Assembly (NCBI RefSeq): GCF_005144585.1
Contig: NZ_SSMQ01000005.1
Location: 1 to 64,000, forward strand
Length of the DNA stretch: 64,000 bases
From: Polyangium fumosum
Lineage (GTDB): Bacteria > Myxococcota_A > Polyangia > Polyangiales > Polyangiaceae
Reading direction: 5' to 3'
Below are positions 27,048 through 36,041 of the stretch, in pieces. Position 1 is the stretch's first letter. Every line of letters starts with the position of its first letter. The translations under genes and the position numbers were made by a program. The notes beneath the pieces are model-generated. The model had not been told where the DNA came from, did no database searches, and saw only the letters and a program-made list of their open reading frames with translations.

Positions 27048-28115
27048 TCAGGGCAGAGACCGAACGAAATCGAGCAGCGCCCCCGAGCCGACTTGCGCCG
27101 TCACGCCGGCCGGCAGTTTCCGGACGAGCCACGTGACCTCGTACATGGCCGATGCGCCGGGAGCAATCTCCGCATATCTCCCTTGGTTCTCCACCTCGAC
27201 GTAGCCGCCTTCCGCGACCGACTGCGCGAAAATCTCCACCTCGCCCTCGCCGGGCGCCTGGCTCGACGAAGGCACATCGGCAAACCTCTTCAAGAACAGG
27301 AGATCCCCCGCCACATGCGCGACCCAACCTTCCTTGCCGTCGGCGTTCAATTTTTTCTGCTGGCCGTCGGGCGGATGGGCCGCGCCATCGAACCAGGTCA
27401 CGCTCTCCGCGGATTCGACAGGCAGGGGATTGGAACCTCCGGGGGTGAACTGCGTGTCCCCCGTCGGGAAGAAGGTGAGTCCCCCTTGGGCCACGCGCGT
27501 CACTTCCCACGGCGCGACGGAGAACGGCGCATTCCCCGTGTTCCGGATCGTGTAGGTGATGACCACAGCCTCGCGCGAAAAATCGGCGGCGAACGCTTTT
27601 TCGATCGAAAGCGTCTTTCCCGCGTAGCTCGCCTGCGGACCTACGAGGCGGAAGGACGATTCATCGATCGTCGGCGTGTACGCACTGGAATCAACCGCGG
27701 CGGGCGGCGGCCATCCCCAGTCGCTCTGGGGGCTCGTCCAGAAGGTGGAGCCCCAATTCACCGCGTTCACTGCGGCATCGGTGAGAAGCTCGATGCCGTC
27801 CCACCGGAGCGCGCTGATCCGAGCGCCCTTCGACGGGTCGACCTCGAAGTAGAGCGAGCTGAACTCGAGAACGAGAACCCCGTCGCGCTCGATGGGCCCG
27901 TCGAGCATCTCGACGGGACCCGCGCCGCCCCCTCCTTCTCCACCACTTGAGGATCCACCGGTCGACGCGCCGCCGGTCGACGCGCCGCCGGTCGCGCTGC
28001 TCGAACTGGTTGCCGAAGCGCCGCCTCCACCGGTCGTGTCGTCGGGGCTCTTGGCACTGCAACCGAACAGCAGGGTCAGCATGAGAAGCGTGGCCGAGGC
28101 AGGAAGGTGATTCAT
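27048..28115 (-). CDS. secreted lipoprotein with a DUF4380-like (galactose-mutarotase-fold) domain
   Basis: The signal peptide ends at LLFGC, followed by a Gly/Ser/Thr linker. The mature domain looks like DUF4380: LEFSSLYFEVDPSKGARISALRWDG, GWPPPAAVDSSAY, then FPTGDTQFTPGG and the C-terminal WLVRKLPAGVTAQVG. The fold is a beta-supersandwich related to aldose epimerases, so it probably binds or reshapes a sugar. It lies at the left edge of the polysaccharide locus, divergent from the first carbohydrate-binding gene. It converges on the response-regulator gene with only 37 bp between stops. Confidence 0.75.
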   Translation of the reverse strand: MNHLPASATLLMLTLLFGCSAKSPDDTTGGGGASATSSSSATGGASTGGASTGGSSSGGEGGGGAGPVEMLDGPIERDGVLVLEFSSLYFEVDPSKGARISALRWDGIELLTDAAVNAVNWGSTFWTSPQSDWGWPPPAAVDSSAYTPTIDESSFRLVGPQASYAGKTLSIEKAFAADFSREAVVITYTIRNTGNAPFSVAPWEVTRVAQGGLTFFPTGDTQFTPGGSNPLPVESAESVTWFDGAAHPPDGQQKKLNADGKEGWVAHVAGDLLFLKRFADVPSSSQAPGEGEVEIFAQSVAEGGYVEVENQGRYAEIAPGASAMYEVTWLVRKLPAGVTAQVGSGALLDFVRSLP

Positions 28116-28280
28116 GGTTCCTCTCGGGGAGTTTCTTCAGAGGAGAACGTTTGCGGTCGTCTGTCAAGGCTCATGGTGTCGACTGCCGGCGCCGCCACAT
28201 AGTAAATGACTGAATTTGCCTATTATTTCTCTTGGGGCTGTTCGTGCACGCGTGGTAGGCAAAGCGACGTGAGCCAGGGT

Positions 28281-29030
28281 ATGAGTGACTTCAGCGTTGC
28301 TCTCGCGACGGGGCTTGTCGTGCTCGCCGCTGGGGGCTTGGCCGCCGGCTGTATCGGTCCCCAAGGCGCCGTCGAGCCGTGCCCGCCTTGCCCTTGTGAG
28401 AATCCCTCGTCGGGGGCAAGCGCCTCGGACGCGCCGCCTGCTGCGGCGCGCAGCGATCTGCCGGTCCCCGATCCGGTCGTGCCCACGGGCCCCATGATTT
28501 GGGATGGCGGCGGCATCTCGAACTTGCCCACGATCGAGCCGCCCGGGAGCTGGTTCGTCTACAGCGACAAAACCGCGGCCGGCGTGAAAAAGCCGCCTTC
28601 GGTCGAGGAATTCACGAGCGCGATCGAAAACGGGGCGATCCACACGACGGGGAAAGGCTATACCGAATGGGGCGGCGGCATCGGCACGAACTTGTGCGGC
28701 GCGCCGCTGCTCACGCCGGTGGATGGAACGAAATACAAGGGCATCCGGTTCAAGGCTTCCGGCTCGACGCCGATGAAGTTCCTCGTGGCCACGGTGGACA
28801 CGATGCCGGAGTTCGGGCGCTGCAAGAAATGCTACGACCATTTCACGGTCGCCATTACCAATCTCTCGGCGGAGATGAAAACCTACGAGCTCAAGTGGAG
28901 CGACCTGAAGCAGCTCGGATGGGGCGACAAGGCCAAGCTGGACACGAAGGCGCTCGTCGGATTGAACTGGACCTCCAAAGACGCGGTCGCGTGGGACTTC
29001 ACGATTGATGACGTAGCCTTCTTGGAGTGA
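28281..29030 (+). CDS. secreted lipoprotein with a carbohydrate-binding-like beta-sandwich
   Basis: The ATG at 28281 (MSDFSVALATG) gives a signal peptide with lipobox LAAGC; longer frames lack one. The mature domain is CBM11/CIA30-like: WFVYSDKTAAGVKKP, YKGIRFKASGSTPMKFLVAT, YELKWSDLKQLGWGD and the closing FTIDDVAFLE. It has paired cysteines in RCKKCYDH. It is followed after 3 nt by the first TIM-barrel-like hydrolase gene, so it probably holds the substrate at the surface for that enzyme. Confidence 0.8.
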   Translation: MSDFSVALATGLVVLAAGGLAAGCIGPQGAVEPCPPCPCENPSSGASASDAPPAAARSDLPVPDPVVPTGPMIWDGGGISNLPTIEPPGSWFVYSDKTAAGVKKPPSVEEFTSAIENGAIHTTGKGYTEWGGGIGTNLCGAPLLTPVDGTKYKGIRFKASGSTPMKFLVATVDTMPEFGRCKKCYDHFTVAITNLSAEMKTYELKWSDLKQLGWGDKAKLDTKALVGLNWTSKDAVAWDFTIDDVAFLE

Positions 29031-29033
29031 TCC

Positions 29034-30431
29034 ATGCGCTCCTGTGTCCTCCTTCCTGCGTCTGCGCTCGTCATGGCGCTCGTCTCCGGCTGCGGGCGGG
29101 GTTCGTACGATCCTTCGGATCACCTACGCCCGACCCCGCCTCCCAAGGCGCTCCCGGAGAACGTTGATTTCGAGCTTCGAGAGGAGTTCGACGGCCCTTG
29201 CACGGCGCGAACGACGATCGACGTGAACCTCGGCAATACGCCCGAATCGTTCGTTCGTGCGGCACATTGCCAGATCCGCGGCGCAGAGCCGAGCGCCGAG
29301 CTGATCACGGACTGGGCCGAGCAGCTCCGGACCCGTGAATGGGTTCGACGGATCGACGTCGTGCGTAGCCTTTGCAGCGACGCGGGCAAGAGCTGTCCCC
29401 TGACCTACTCCGATCCCTGGAAGGAGCAGGTGCTGCTGACGACGCCGTGTGTGCGAAAAACACAGCGAGACGTAGGCGCCGTCTTGATGTTCTTCAGCGA
29501 GTGCCCCGGTGGGGTCAACTGCGATCTGGATTGGGCCAATACCCACGCGAGCGGCATGGATGCCCCCCATCGGCTCCACGCGTTCGGCGCGGCAGCAGAG
29601 GGTTATTACCATCCGGACAACGCTGGGTTTTGGAAGCGCGAACTCCTCGATGCCCGCTGGGCGGGGCTCCAGTTCCTGCTCGTGAACACGTACGGCCCGG
29701 ACCTCGGCCGGCTCGGCCGGCTGAGTGAGGCCCTCGCCGACGTGGATGGAGGCATCCAGATTGCGCTCCTCGACGATACTTGGTCCTGGGGGCGGGCGCA
29801 GCAGCCGCCGCCCTGGAACGTCGCCCCGAATCTGGCCGACGCCGAGGGCGCCGCGCAGGTGATCTATCAGGCAAAGTGGAAGCCGTTCTTCGATGCGATC
29901 GCGCCCGAGCACTGGTACCGCGTCGAGGACAGACCGTTCATCTATTTTTACAACGCTGGCACCTTGAAGCCGCTCACTGCCGCGGCGGCGGTGGTCGCTC
30001 GGCTGAAGGAATTTTTCACTGCGGATTTCGGCGTCGAGCCGTTCGTCGCGGTGGATCGCGCGTTTTTCCAGGACCCCGGCATGCCGGCCGTGGCGGATTC
30101 GCAGTTCCTCTGGGACACCTTCGGCGACGAGGACAGTCATTTCAACCTCAAAGGCGTGACGCACGACCACTTCATGGTGAAGTGGGATTCCATCGGCCGC
30201 GATCACCCAGGCGAACTCGCGACCGACAACGATCGGCTCGTGAAGGGCCCGCAGCTCTTGCAGGAGGCCCTGGGCAGCTCCGCGGCGTCCGATCTTGCGG
30301 TGTTTGCCACCTGGAACGACCTCGGCGAGGGGACCGGCATCCACCGCAACTACGACTACTACCATCAGGGACAGTGGCTCACGCCGCACGCCTTCATGCG
30401 CCTCCTGCGCGCCGCGCAATGCGAGGAGTAG
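29034..30431 (+). CDS. secreted lipoprotein glycoside-hydrolase-like protein (DUF5010/GH99-like TIM barrel), copy 1
   Basis: The lipobox is LVSGC. The protein resembles DUF5010 and GH71/GH99-like barrels: VNCDLDWANTHASGM, a Tyr/Phe-rich YYHPDNAGFWKRELLDARW and IALLDDTWSWG. The C-terminal TWNDLGEGTGIHRNYDYY has a likely catalytic Glu (E432). It is about 45 percent identical by eye to the gene at 31476. It is preceded by a carbohydrate-binding lipoprotein, as is the second copy, which points to a duplicated binder-enzyme pair. It probably cleaves an alpha-linked glucan or mannan; the family call is inference. Confidence 0.7.
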   Translation: MRSCVLLPASALVMALVSGCGRGSYDPSDHLRPTPPPKALPENVDFELREEFDGPCTARTTIDVNLGNTPESFVRAAHCQIRGAEPSAELITDWAEQLRTREWVRRIDVVRSLCSDAGKSCPLTYSDPWKEQVLLTTPCVRKTQRDVGAVLMFFSECPGGVNCDLDWANTHASGMDAPHRLHAFGAAAEGYYHPDNAGFWKRELLDARWAGLQFLLVNTYGPDLGRLGRLSEALADVDGGIQIALLDDTWSWGRAQQPPPWNVAPNLADAEGAAQVIYQAKWKPFFDAIAPEHWYRVEDRPFIYFYNAGTLKPLTAAAAVVARLKEFFTADFGVEPFVAVDRAFFQDPGMPAVADSQFLWDTFGDEDSHFNLKGVTHDHFMVKWDSIGRDHPGELATDNDRLVKGPQLLQEALGSSAASDLAVFATWNDLGEGTGIHRNYDYYHQGQWLTPHAFMRLLRAAQCEE

Positions 30432-30452
30432 AAGTGGCCTCGTGCCACTTCT
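30430..30452 (+). terminator. hairpin directly after the first hydrolase gene
   Basis: AGAAGTGGC-CTCGT-GCCACTTCT is a perfect 9-bp stem that starts inside the TAG stop codon. It has no T-tract, so it may be an attenuator or transcript-stability element rather than a full terminator. It separates the first two genes from the six-gene group downstream. Confidence 0.55.
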
Positions 30453-30522
30453 AACGTGCGCGCGCCGTTCGACGGCGAGGACGACCGGGAGGCGTGGGCC
30501 GGTCGACCGCTGGCACGACCAA

Positions 30523-30558
30523 ATTGCATCCCGAGAGGGATCCCGATTGCATCCCGAG
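30523..30558. promoter_or_regulatory. two 13-bp direct repeats upstream of the six-gene group
   Basis: ATTGCATCCCGAG occurs at 30523-30535 and 30546-30558, with 23 bp between starts, or about two helical turns. This spacing is typical of tandem regulator sites. It lies 120-155 nt before the lipoprotein start at 30679. Confidence 0.6.
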
Positions 30559-30678
30559 TAAATGCTACGCGTTGACCATGATTCGCATTGACGGTGCCGG
30601 TGCAGTTCGCCGAATCTGTGCACGAGCTGATCACGACAGCGACGAACTCTCGAAACTCACGAGGAACGGGGCGAGACT

Positions 30679-31479
30679 ATGAAGCGGAATCGTGCGTTGC
30701 ATCTCTCCATCTACACCGTTTGTGGCGCCTTGGCGCTCGCGTCGGCGTGCTCGTCGGGCACGGGCGACCCCAACGGAGGCGCCGGCGTCGGCAGCGCCAG
30801 CAGCAGCGGGAGTGGCGGCGGCAGCAGCTCTTCGAGCAGCGCAGGCGGCAGCGGCGGCAGCGGCGGTTCAGCACCTCCCAGCGTGTGTGACGACAACGTT
30901 CGCGTGCTGACCGTCGACGATGCGTTCGTGGACGACTTCGAGACCGATATGGCGTTCCCGGGTTGGTACTCGTTCGCGGACACGGAGGCCGCCAACTTCA
31001 GCAAGATTGCCCGTGAAGGCGAGGGCGCCGTCACGACGACCATGGCCGCTCACGTGAGCGGCACCGGCATCAAGGCGCCGACCGACGGTGGCTTCGGCGC
31101 AGGCTTTGGCTTCGGCCTGAAAGATGCCAACGGGGCGTGTGCCGGCATTTCGGCCTTCGACGGCATCTCGTTCTGGGCCAAGGGGACCGCGGGTGCCGAC
31201 AACGCGCTCCGGCTCCAAGCCGTGCATCCAGCGACACAAGCCAAGGCGGACGGCGGCGACTGCGAGACGAATTGCTACAACCACCCCGGCAAAAGCATCA
31301 CGCTGACCTCGGAGTGGAAGCAATACACGATCAAATGGAACGAGCTCGCAGGGTCCGTGCAGGTCAAGGACGTCATCCTCGGCCTGAGCTGGATCACGCC
31401 GGGCCCTGATTTCGACATCTGGATCGATGAGGTGACCCTCTTCGCGGGCACGGCGCCGACCGGTCCGATCGGCAAATGA
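30679..31479 (+). CDS. secreted lipoprotein with a CBM11-like beta-sandwich
   Basis: The signal ends at LASAC, followed by a long (Ser)n/(Gly)n linker. The mature domain has DDFETDMAFPGWYSFAD, GISAFDGISFWAKGTAG, WKQYTIKWNELAGS and the closing FDIWIDEVTLF, which fit a CBM11/CIA30-type ligand module. It has the same role in front of the second hydrolase as the gene at 28281 has in front of the first. Its TGA overlaps the ATG of the next gene (ATGA). Confidence 0.8.
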   Translation: MKRNRALHLSIYTVCGALALASACSSGTGDPNGGAGVGSASSSGSGGGSSSSSSAGGSGGSGGSAPPSVCDDNVRVLTVDDAFVDDFETDMAFPGWYSFADTEAANFSKIAREGEGAVTTTMAAHVSGTGIKAPTDGGFGAGFGFGLKDANGACAGISAFDGISFWAKGTAGADNALRLQAVHPATQAKADGGDCETNCYNHPGKSITLTSEWKQYTIKWNELAGSVQVKDVILGLSWITPGPDFDIWIDEVTLFAGTAPTGPIGK

Positions 31480-32969
31480 AGCCGCGAAACGTCGCGACCG
31501 GCCTCGAGTGGGCGGCCCTCCTGGGGCCGGTCGCGCTGATTTCGGGCCTGCTCTCGGGCTGCTTCGATCAGACGATGAGCCAGGCCGAGAGCCCCGAGCA
31601 GAGTGCCGGGGCAACGGTGGGCGCGGGGCCTCGGGCCCAAACGACGGGAGCACGAGCCATGAGCCATCCCATCGACGAAAAGGACCTCGGACCGTTCAAG
31701 CTCAAGCCCGAGTGGACGGGTCCCTGTGGGCGCGCGGAGGTCGTCGACGTCAACCTCGGACACGCGCCCGAAGCCTTCGTGCGCGCGGCCCATTGCCAGA
31801 TCACGGGCAAGGAGCCGAGCGCCGAGGTCGTCCGCGGGTGGGCCGAGAAGCTCCGGAGCCAATCGAGGACCCGCCGTATCGATGTCGTGCGGACGCTCTG
31901 CGAAGAGGAAAAGCGCACCTGTCAGCTCGCCTATTCGGACCCTTGGGAAAACCACCCCGAGCTCGTGGGCGCTCCGGTCAAGAAGCTGAAGCGCGACATC
32001 GGCGCCGTGTTCATGTACTTCTTCAATTGCCCGAACGAGGTCAATTGCAAGATGGACTGGGCCAACACGCACGCGCCGGGCATGGCCGAGGAGCATCCGC
32101 TGCTCGGCTTCGGCGAGCGGAAGGCCGGCTATTACGTGCCCTCGAACCCCGGGTTCTGGCGGCGCGAACTCGTCGACGCGAAGTACGCGGGCCTCGATTT
32201 CTTGCTGCTCAACACGTATGGCCCCGATATCGAGGATGGCAAGCTCGAACCGCTCGCGAAGGCGCTCGCGAGCCTCGACGATCCGGTCAAGATCGCCTTC
32301 TTCGACGACACCTGGACCTGGGGTCAGCCCTACTTCTCCGAGGCCTGGAAGCAGAAGCCCGACCTCAACGACACGGAAGCGGCGGCGAAGCGAATCTACG
32401 AGATGAAGTGGAAGCCCTTCTTTTCGCAGGTGGACAAACGCTACTGGTATCGCTTCAATGGCAAACCATTCGTCTACTTCTACAACGCGGGCACGCTCCT
32501 GCCTCGCACGAAGTCCTCTGCGTTGATCACGAGGCTCAAGGAGATGTTCGCCGCGGAGTTCCACGAGGAGCCGTTCGTCGACGCGGACTCTGCTTATTTC
32601 GAGGATGCGGCCATGGAGCGCGTGGCGGATGCGCGTTATCAGTGGTTCACGTTCAACTCCCCCGAGCGCCGCAGCCGTTCGACGCTCAAGGGCCACATCA
32701 TCGATCACGCGATGGTCAAGTGGGACGCGGTGGGCCGTGATCTTCCCGGGAAGCTTCCCCGCCAGACCGACTTGATCATCAAAGACGCTGCCGTCTTTTC
32801 GCGCGTGCTCGAGGAGACGCGTGACGCCGAGCTGCTCGTGATCGCGACCTGGAACGACCTCGGCGAGGGAACTGGGATCCACCGCAACTACGACTACTAC
32901 TTCCATGGGCAGTGGCAACGCCCCGACTACTTCATGCAGCTCATCCGGAAGTCACAGAGCGGACAATGA
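31476..32969 (+). CDS. secreted lipoprotein glycoside-hydrolase-like protein (DUF5010/GH99-like), copy 2
   Basis: It is a paralogue of the gene at 29034 along almost its whole length: WTGPCGRAEVVDVNLGHAPE, VNCKMDWANTHAPGM, PGFWRRELVDAKYAG, IAFFDDTWTWG and WNDLGEGTGIHRNYDYY. The lipobox is LSGC at the N-terminus, followed by an Ala/Gly linker. The start ATG overlaps the stop of the CBM11-like gene, and the stop overlaps the ATG of the next gene, so three genes are translated in chain. Copies 1 and 2 differ in the inserted segments, so they may attack different linkages. Confidence 0.72.
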   Translation: MKPRNVATGLEWAALLGPVALISGLLSGCFDQTMSQAESPEQSAGATVGAGPRAQTTGARAMSHPIDEKDLGPFKLKPEWTGPCGRAEVVDVNLGHAPEAFVRAAHCQITGKEPSAEVVRGWAEKLRSQSRTRRIDVVRTLCEEEKRTCQLAYSDPWENHPELVGAPVKKLKRDIGAVFMYFFNCPNEVNCKMDWANTHAPGMAEEHPLLGFGERKAGYYVPSNPGFWRRELVDAKYAGLDFLLLNTYGPDIEDGKLEPLAKALASLDDPVKIAFFDDTWTWGQPYFSEAWKQKPDLNDTEAAAKRIYEMKWKPFFSQVDKRYWYRFNGKPFVYFYNAGTLLPRTKSSALITRLKEMFAAEFHEEPFVDADSAYFEDAAMERVADARYQWFTFNSPERRSRSTLKGHIIDHAMVKWDAVGRDLPGKLPRQTDLIIKDAAVFSRVLEETRDAELLVIATWNDLGEGTGIHRNYDYYFHGQWQRPDYFMQLIRKSQSGQ

Positions 32970-34282
32970 AGGTCGAAATTTGGATGGCAGGGGCCCTCCT
33001 GTGTACCACGTTGGCCTGCTCCTCTGAGGGGAATGCGGGTCGCGTCTGGCTCACCGAAGGGCTCGCAGCGGCAGTGCCGTGGGCCAATGGAGCGGTACCG
33101 CTCCGGAACCAGAATGGCGCGCTGGTCACGCCCAACGAGCCCGTCTATCCGCCGATCGGGGCGGAGACGCCGGATCCCGGCTCGCGCGCGGTCGATTGCA
33201 GCGGGCTATCCGGCATCGAGCTTTCGCCCTTTTGGATCGAGACGTTCGAGGCCGATCCCAGCCTCCCGAACGCCGTGGGCGTCGCGGAGGGGTGGTCCGC
33301 ATACGACGACGAGACCTATGGCTCCTTTCGTGTGCCGGGCGACGCGGCGTGGTACCCCGGGCTCTTCGGGCGCTACAAGGAAAAATGGGGCCTCGCGGCC
33401 GATCGGATCACGAATGGACCGAGCTGCGACGGCCAGCCCAATGGCTGGGCCTTGCATTTCCGCGGCGGGCGCTTCAACTATTTCGGCGCGGGCCTGGAGC
33501 ACCCGCTCGCTGCCATCGTTCCCTGCCCTTCGGGCTCCGACGTCTGCCCTCAGCCGCCTGCCCCGGGCGCGACCGTGGATCCGGTGGGCCTGCCGCTCAC
33601 GCGTCCGGACGGGCACGATTTCGAGCAACCGGAGCCGCACCGCTACTGGGACCTTAGTCGGTATGATGGCGTCACGTTCTGGGCGCGTCGTGGTCCGGAC
33701 AGCCAGCCCGGCGTTCTGGTCGCGCTCCATGACAAGCATACGAGCGACGCGCTCAACCGCGAGCATCAGACATTCTGCCGCCGGATCAAGGCGTGTCGCC
33801 CCAAGTGCCAGAACGGCTTGCCTTGTACGGTCGAGAATCCGGACGCGCCGGTGCCGACGCACCGCTGCTTCGATCCCGCGGTAGGCATGGCGCCGATCGC
33901 CGAACCGGCGCTGCTCGAGGAGCTTTATCCCGTCTGTGGCCCGAGCGCATGCCAGTCACCGGATTACTATTACGATCGGGACCTGGACGGCACCGAATGC
34001 AAGGCCTACGATTTTTCGGGGGCGCAGGCTGGTTATTATTGTTACGGCAGCGAGGCGCCGCCCGCGGAGGAGGAGCGCTGCGGCGATGGTTGGGTCGCCT
34101 CCATCCGCCTCACCACCGATTGGCAGCTCTTCGTGATCCCGTTCAGCGAATTCCGCCAGGTCGGGTTCGCGAAACACGCGCCGTTCCTCGACCTGCGCTC
34201 GATCAACATGCTCGCGCTTCAGCTTCCGGTCGGGTTCGCAGACGTATACATCGACAACGTGACCTTCTATCGCCGCCGGTGA
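32966..34282 (+). CDS. secreted Cys-rich lipoprotein with a jelly-roll carbohydrate-binding-like domain
   Basis: The ATG at 32966 overlaps the previous stop. The signal peptide ends at TTLAC. The mature protein has many cysteines in loops (RRIKACRPKCQNGLPCTV, VCGPSACQ) inside a sandwich that opens FWIETFEADPSLPN and closes WQLFVIPFSEFRQV and VGFADVYIDNVTFY. The closing strand matches the FDIWIDEVTLF strand of the CBM11-like genes in this locus, so it is a third, larger binder. It lies 8 nt before the first outer-membrane barrel gene. Confidence 0.72.
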   Translation: MKVEIWMAGALLCTTLACSSEGNAGRVWLTEGLAAAVPWANGAVPLRNQNGALVTPNEPVYPPIGAETPDPGSRAVDCSGLSGIELSPFWIETFEADPSLPNAVGVAEGWSAYDDETYGSFRVPGDAAWYPGLFGRYKEKWGLAADRITNGPSCDGQPNGWALHFRGGRFNYFGAGLEHPLAAIVPCPSGSDVCPQPPAPGATVDPVGLPLTRPDGHDFEQPEPHRYWDLSRYDGVTFWARRGPDSQPGVLVALHDKHTSDALNREHQTFCRRIKACRPKCQNGLPCTVENPDAPVPTHRCFDPAVGMAPIAEPALLEELYPVCGPSACQSPDYYYDRDLDGTECKAYDFSGAQAGYYCYGSEAPPAEEERCGDGWVASIRLTTDWQLFVIPFSEFRQVGFAKHAPFLDLRSINMLALQLPVGFADVYIDNVTFYRRR

Positions 34283-34290
34283 GAGATCCG

Positions 34291-36039
34291 ATGAGAAGGC
34301 TATCCGAGCTCGTAGCGCTCGCGTGGGCTCTCGGTACCATCGTGACGACAAGGGCGGCCCTCGGGCAGGAGGCGCCTCCAGAACCGCCGCCCGTTGCGCC
34401 ACCCAAAGAGCCGGACGCCATCCCCGCGCCGCCTCTGTCGCCGAAAGCGCCGGAGAAAAAAGATGCGCCCGTCGCGCCTCCGAAGGCTCCTGCTGCGAAG
34501 ACCGCGTCGCCTCCGCCGCCCGCTGCCAAGAAGCCGCCCGTCCCCGCATTGCCGCCAAAGGGCTACATCCCGGGCTCGCGCCGCTCCGTGGGGCTCGGCC
34601 TCTCCCCGTTTGCTCCGAGCGGGCCAACGCTGCCGGGCGGCGCGACCATTCCCTTCAGCGTGCCGGCCGAGGAGAGCAGCGAATTCACCTTCAAGTTCAG
34701 CGGCTTCATGAGCGCCGCGCTCCGGCTCTCTGTCGACGAACGTGAACGCGCGACGCCCAGGCAATTCGAGACGACGCTGCTCGCGCCTCCGCAGACGCCC
34801 GATCTCTACGGCGCCGTGCGGGGCACGAACGCGCCGCTCGGGAGCTGGGTCGAACTCCGGTTCGATTACGGCAATGCCAACGTCAAGGCGGTCGTGAAGC
34901 TCAGCACCTGGAAGCCGTCGGCAGGAGAAACCTGGCGCGAAACCACGAGCCAGAATTTCTTGAACGAGGCGTTTCTCCTGTTCACGGCGCCCGTGACCGC
35001 GGATCTGACCCTGAACTGGACGGTGGGCGTATTCCGCAATGCGTACGGCTCGCTCGGACAATACGGGGCGGGCCAGTACAACGCCGCGATCGTCGGCTCG
35101 CCCTTCGGCGTCGGCGAGACGCTCAGCGCGAAGTACAAACTCTCGAGCTCGCTCTCGCTCTTCGCGGAGCACGGCGTGATGGGGCGGTTCAGCAAGGTGC
35201 CGCTCGGCGGCGGACCGAATGTGTACGACCACGACGCGAATCCCTCGCGGCCCTCGGCCTTCGTCCACCACGCGCACGTCGGCCTGGGCATCGAGGGCGA
35301 CGTGCCGTTCGTCTTCGGCCTACATTACCTCAGCAATTTCGCGCAGGACGAGCGCGACCAGATCGACGACCCCAAGACCCCGTTCCTCGACGAAGGCCTG
35401 CGCCCCGACCCGCAGATGACCGTGCTCGGCGCCGACGTTCGCATGATCAACAACCACCTCGGCAACTTCGCCATCGCGGCCTCGTACGCCGACGCGACGT
35501 ACGCGCATATGCTGACGGGCATGAATTACTACGGCGCCGACACCGGCGAGCTGCTCACCAAGCGGCTCCTCGGTCAGGCGGGCGGAGGCACGGGCAAGCT
35601 CCTCATCGCGGGCTTCGAATACAACTTCAGTTGGTCGAAGTTCCTCTGGCATCCGACGGCCTTCTGGGGCGAAGGACCCGATCTCATCACGAGCGTATTC
35701 GCGAACGTCGGCACCGTGCTCGAGAGCCGCGATCCGAGCTTCGACGGCCGTACGCTTTACAAGCTCGGCGCGGAGGCCACCTATCGCTTTTTCTCGTGGC
35801 TCGCGCTCTCGGGCCGTTACGATTACGTCTCGCCGAACTCCAAGGACCGCGAGGAGAGCTTCCACGTCATCAGCCCGAAGCTCGTCTTCCGGAGCAACTG
35901 GAATAGCCACGAGCATGTCACGCTGAGTTACACGCGCTGGTTTTACGGTGCGCATTCCCGCGGCGAAGCTCCGAACGATTACACGCGCGAGGAGCTCGAC
36001 AACCAAATGCTGGCCCTCACCTTCGGGATGTGGTGGTGA
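34291..36039 (+). CDS. outer-membrane beta-barrel porin with a Pro/Ala-rich N-terminal stalk, copy 1
   Basis: After a cleavable signal (ALGQ) comes a Pro/Ala/Lys-rich stalk, about residues 27-95, then a barrel with many strands (WVELRFDYGNANVKAVVKLS, LNWTVGVFRNAYGSLGQYG, VFGLHYLSNFAQ, LKLSYTRW-like segment near the end). The C-terminus is LTFGMWW, with the aromatic residue needed for barrel assembly. It is paralogous to the next gene. It is likely the passage for oligosaccharides in place of SusC. It lacks the TonB-box/plug layout. Confidence 0.75.
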   Translation: MRRLSELVALAWALGTIVTTRAALGQEAPPEPPPVAPPKEPDAIPAPPLSPKAPEKKDAPVAPPKAPAAKTASPPPPAAKKPPVPALPPKGYIPGSRRSVGLGLSPFAPSGPTLPGGATIPFSVPAEESSEFTFKFSGFMSAALRLSVDERERATPRQFETTLLAPPQTPDLYGAVRGTNAPLGSWVELRFDYGNANVKAVVKLSTWKPSAGETWRETTSQNFLNEAFLLFTAPVTADLTLNWTVGVFRNAYGSLGQYGAGQYNAAIVGSPFGVGETLSAKYKLSSSLSLFAEHGVMGRFSKVPLGGGPNVYDHDANPSRPSAFVHHAHVGLGIEGDVPFVFGLHYLSNFAQDERDQIDDPKTPFLDEGLRPDPQMTVLGADVRMINNHLGNFAIAASYADATYAHMLTGMNYYGADTGELLTKRLLGQAGGGTGKLLIAGFEYNFSWSKFLWHPTAFWGEGPDLITSVFANVGTVLESRDPSFDGRTLYKLGAEATYRFFSWLALSGRYDYVSPNSKDREESFHVISPKLVFRSNWNSHEHVTLSYTRWFYGAHSRGEAPNDYTREELDNQMLALTFGMWW

Positions 36040-36041
36040 TC

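Noticed and set aside
27037-27055. TGCCCT-N7-AGGGCA hairpin between the response regulator and the DUF4380-like gene
   Set aside because: The stem is only 6 bp and overlaps the 3' coding end of the minus-strand gene. It is too weak to call a terminator.
31275-32918. A 547-codon minus-strand frame
   Set aside because: It is the antisense shadow of the second hydrolase gene.
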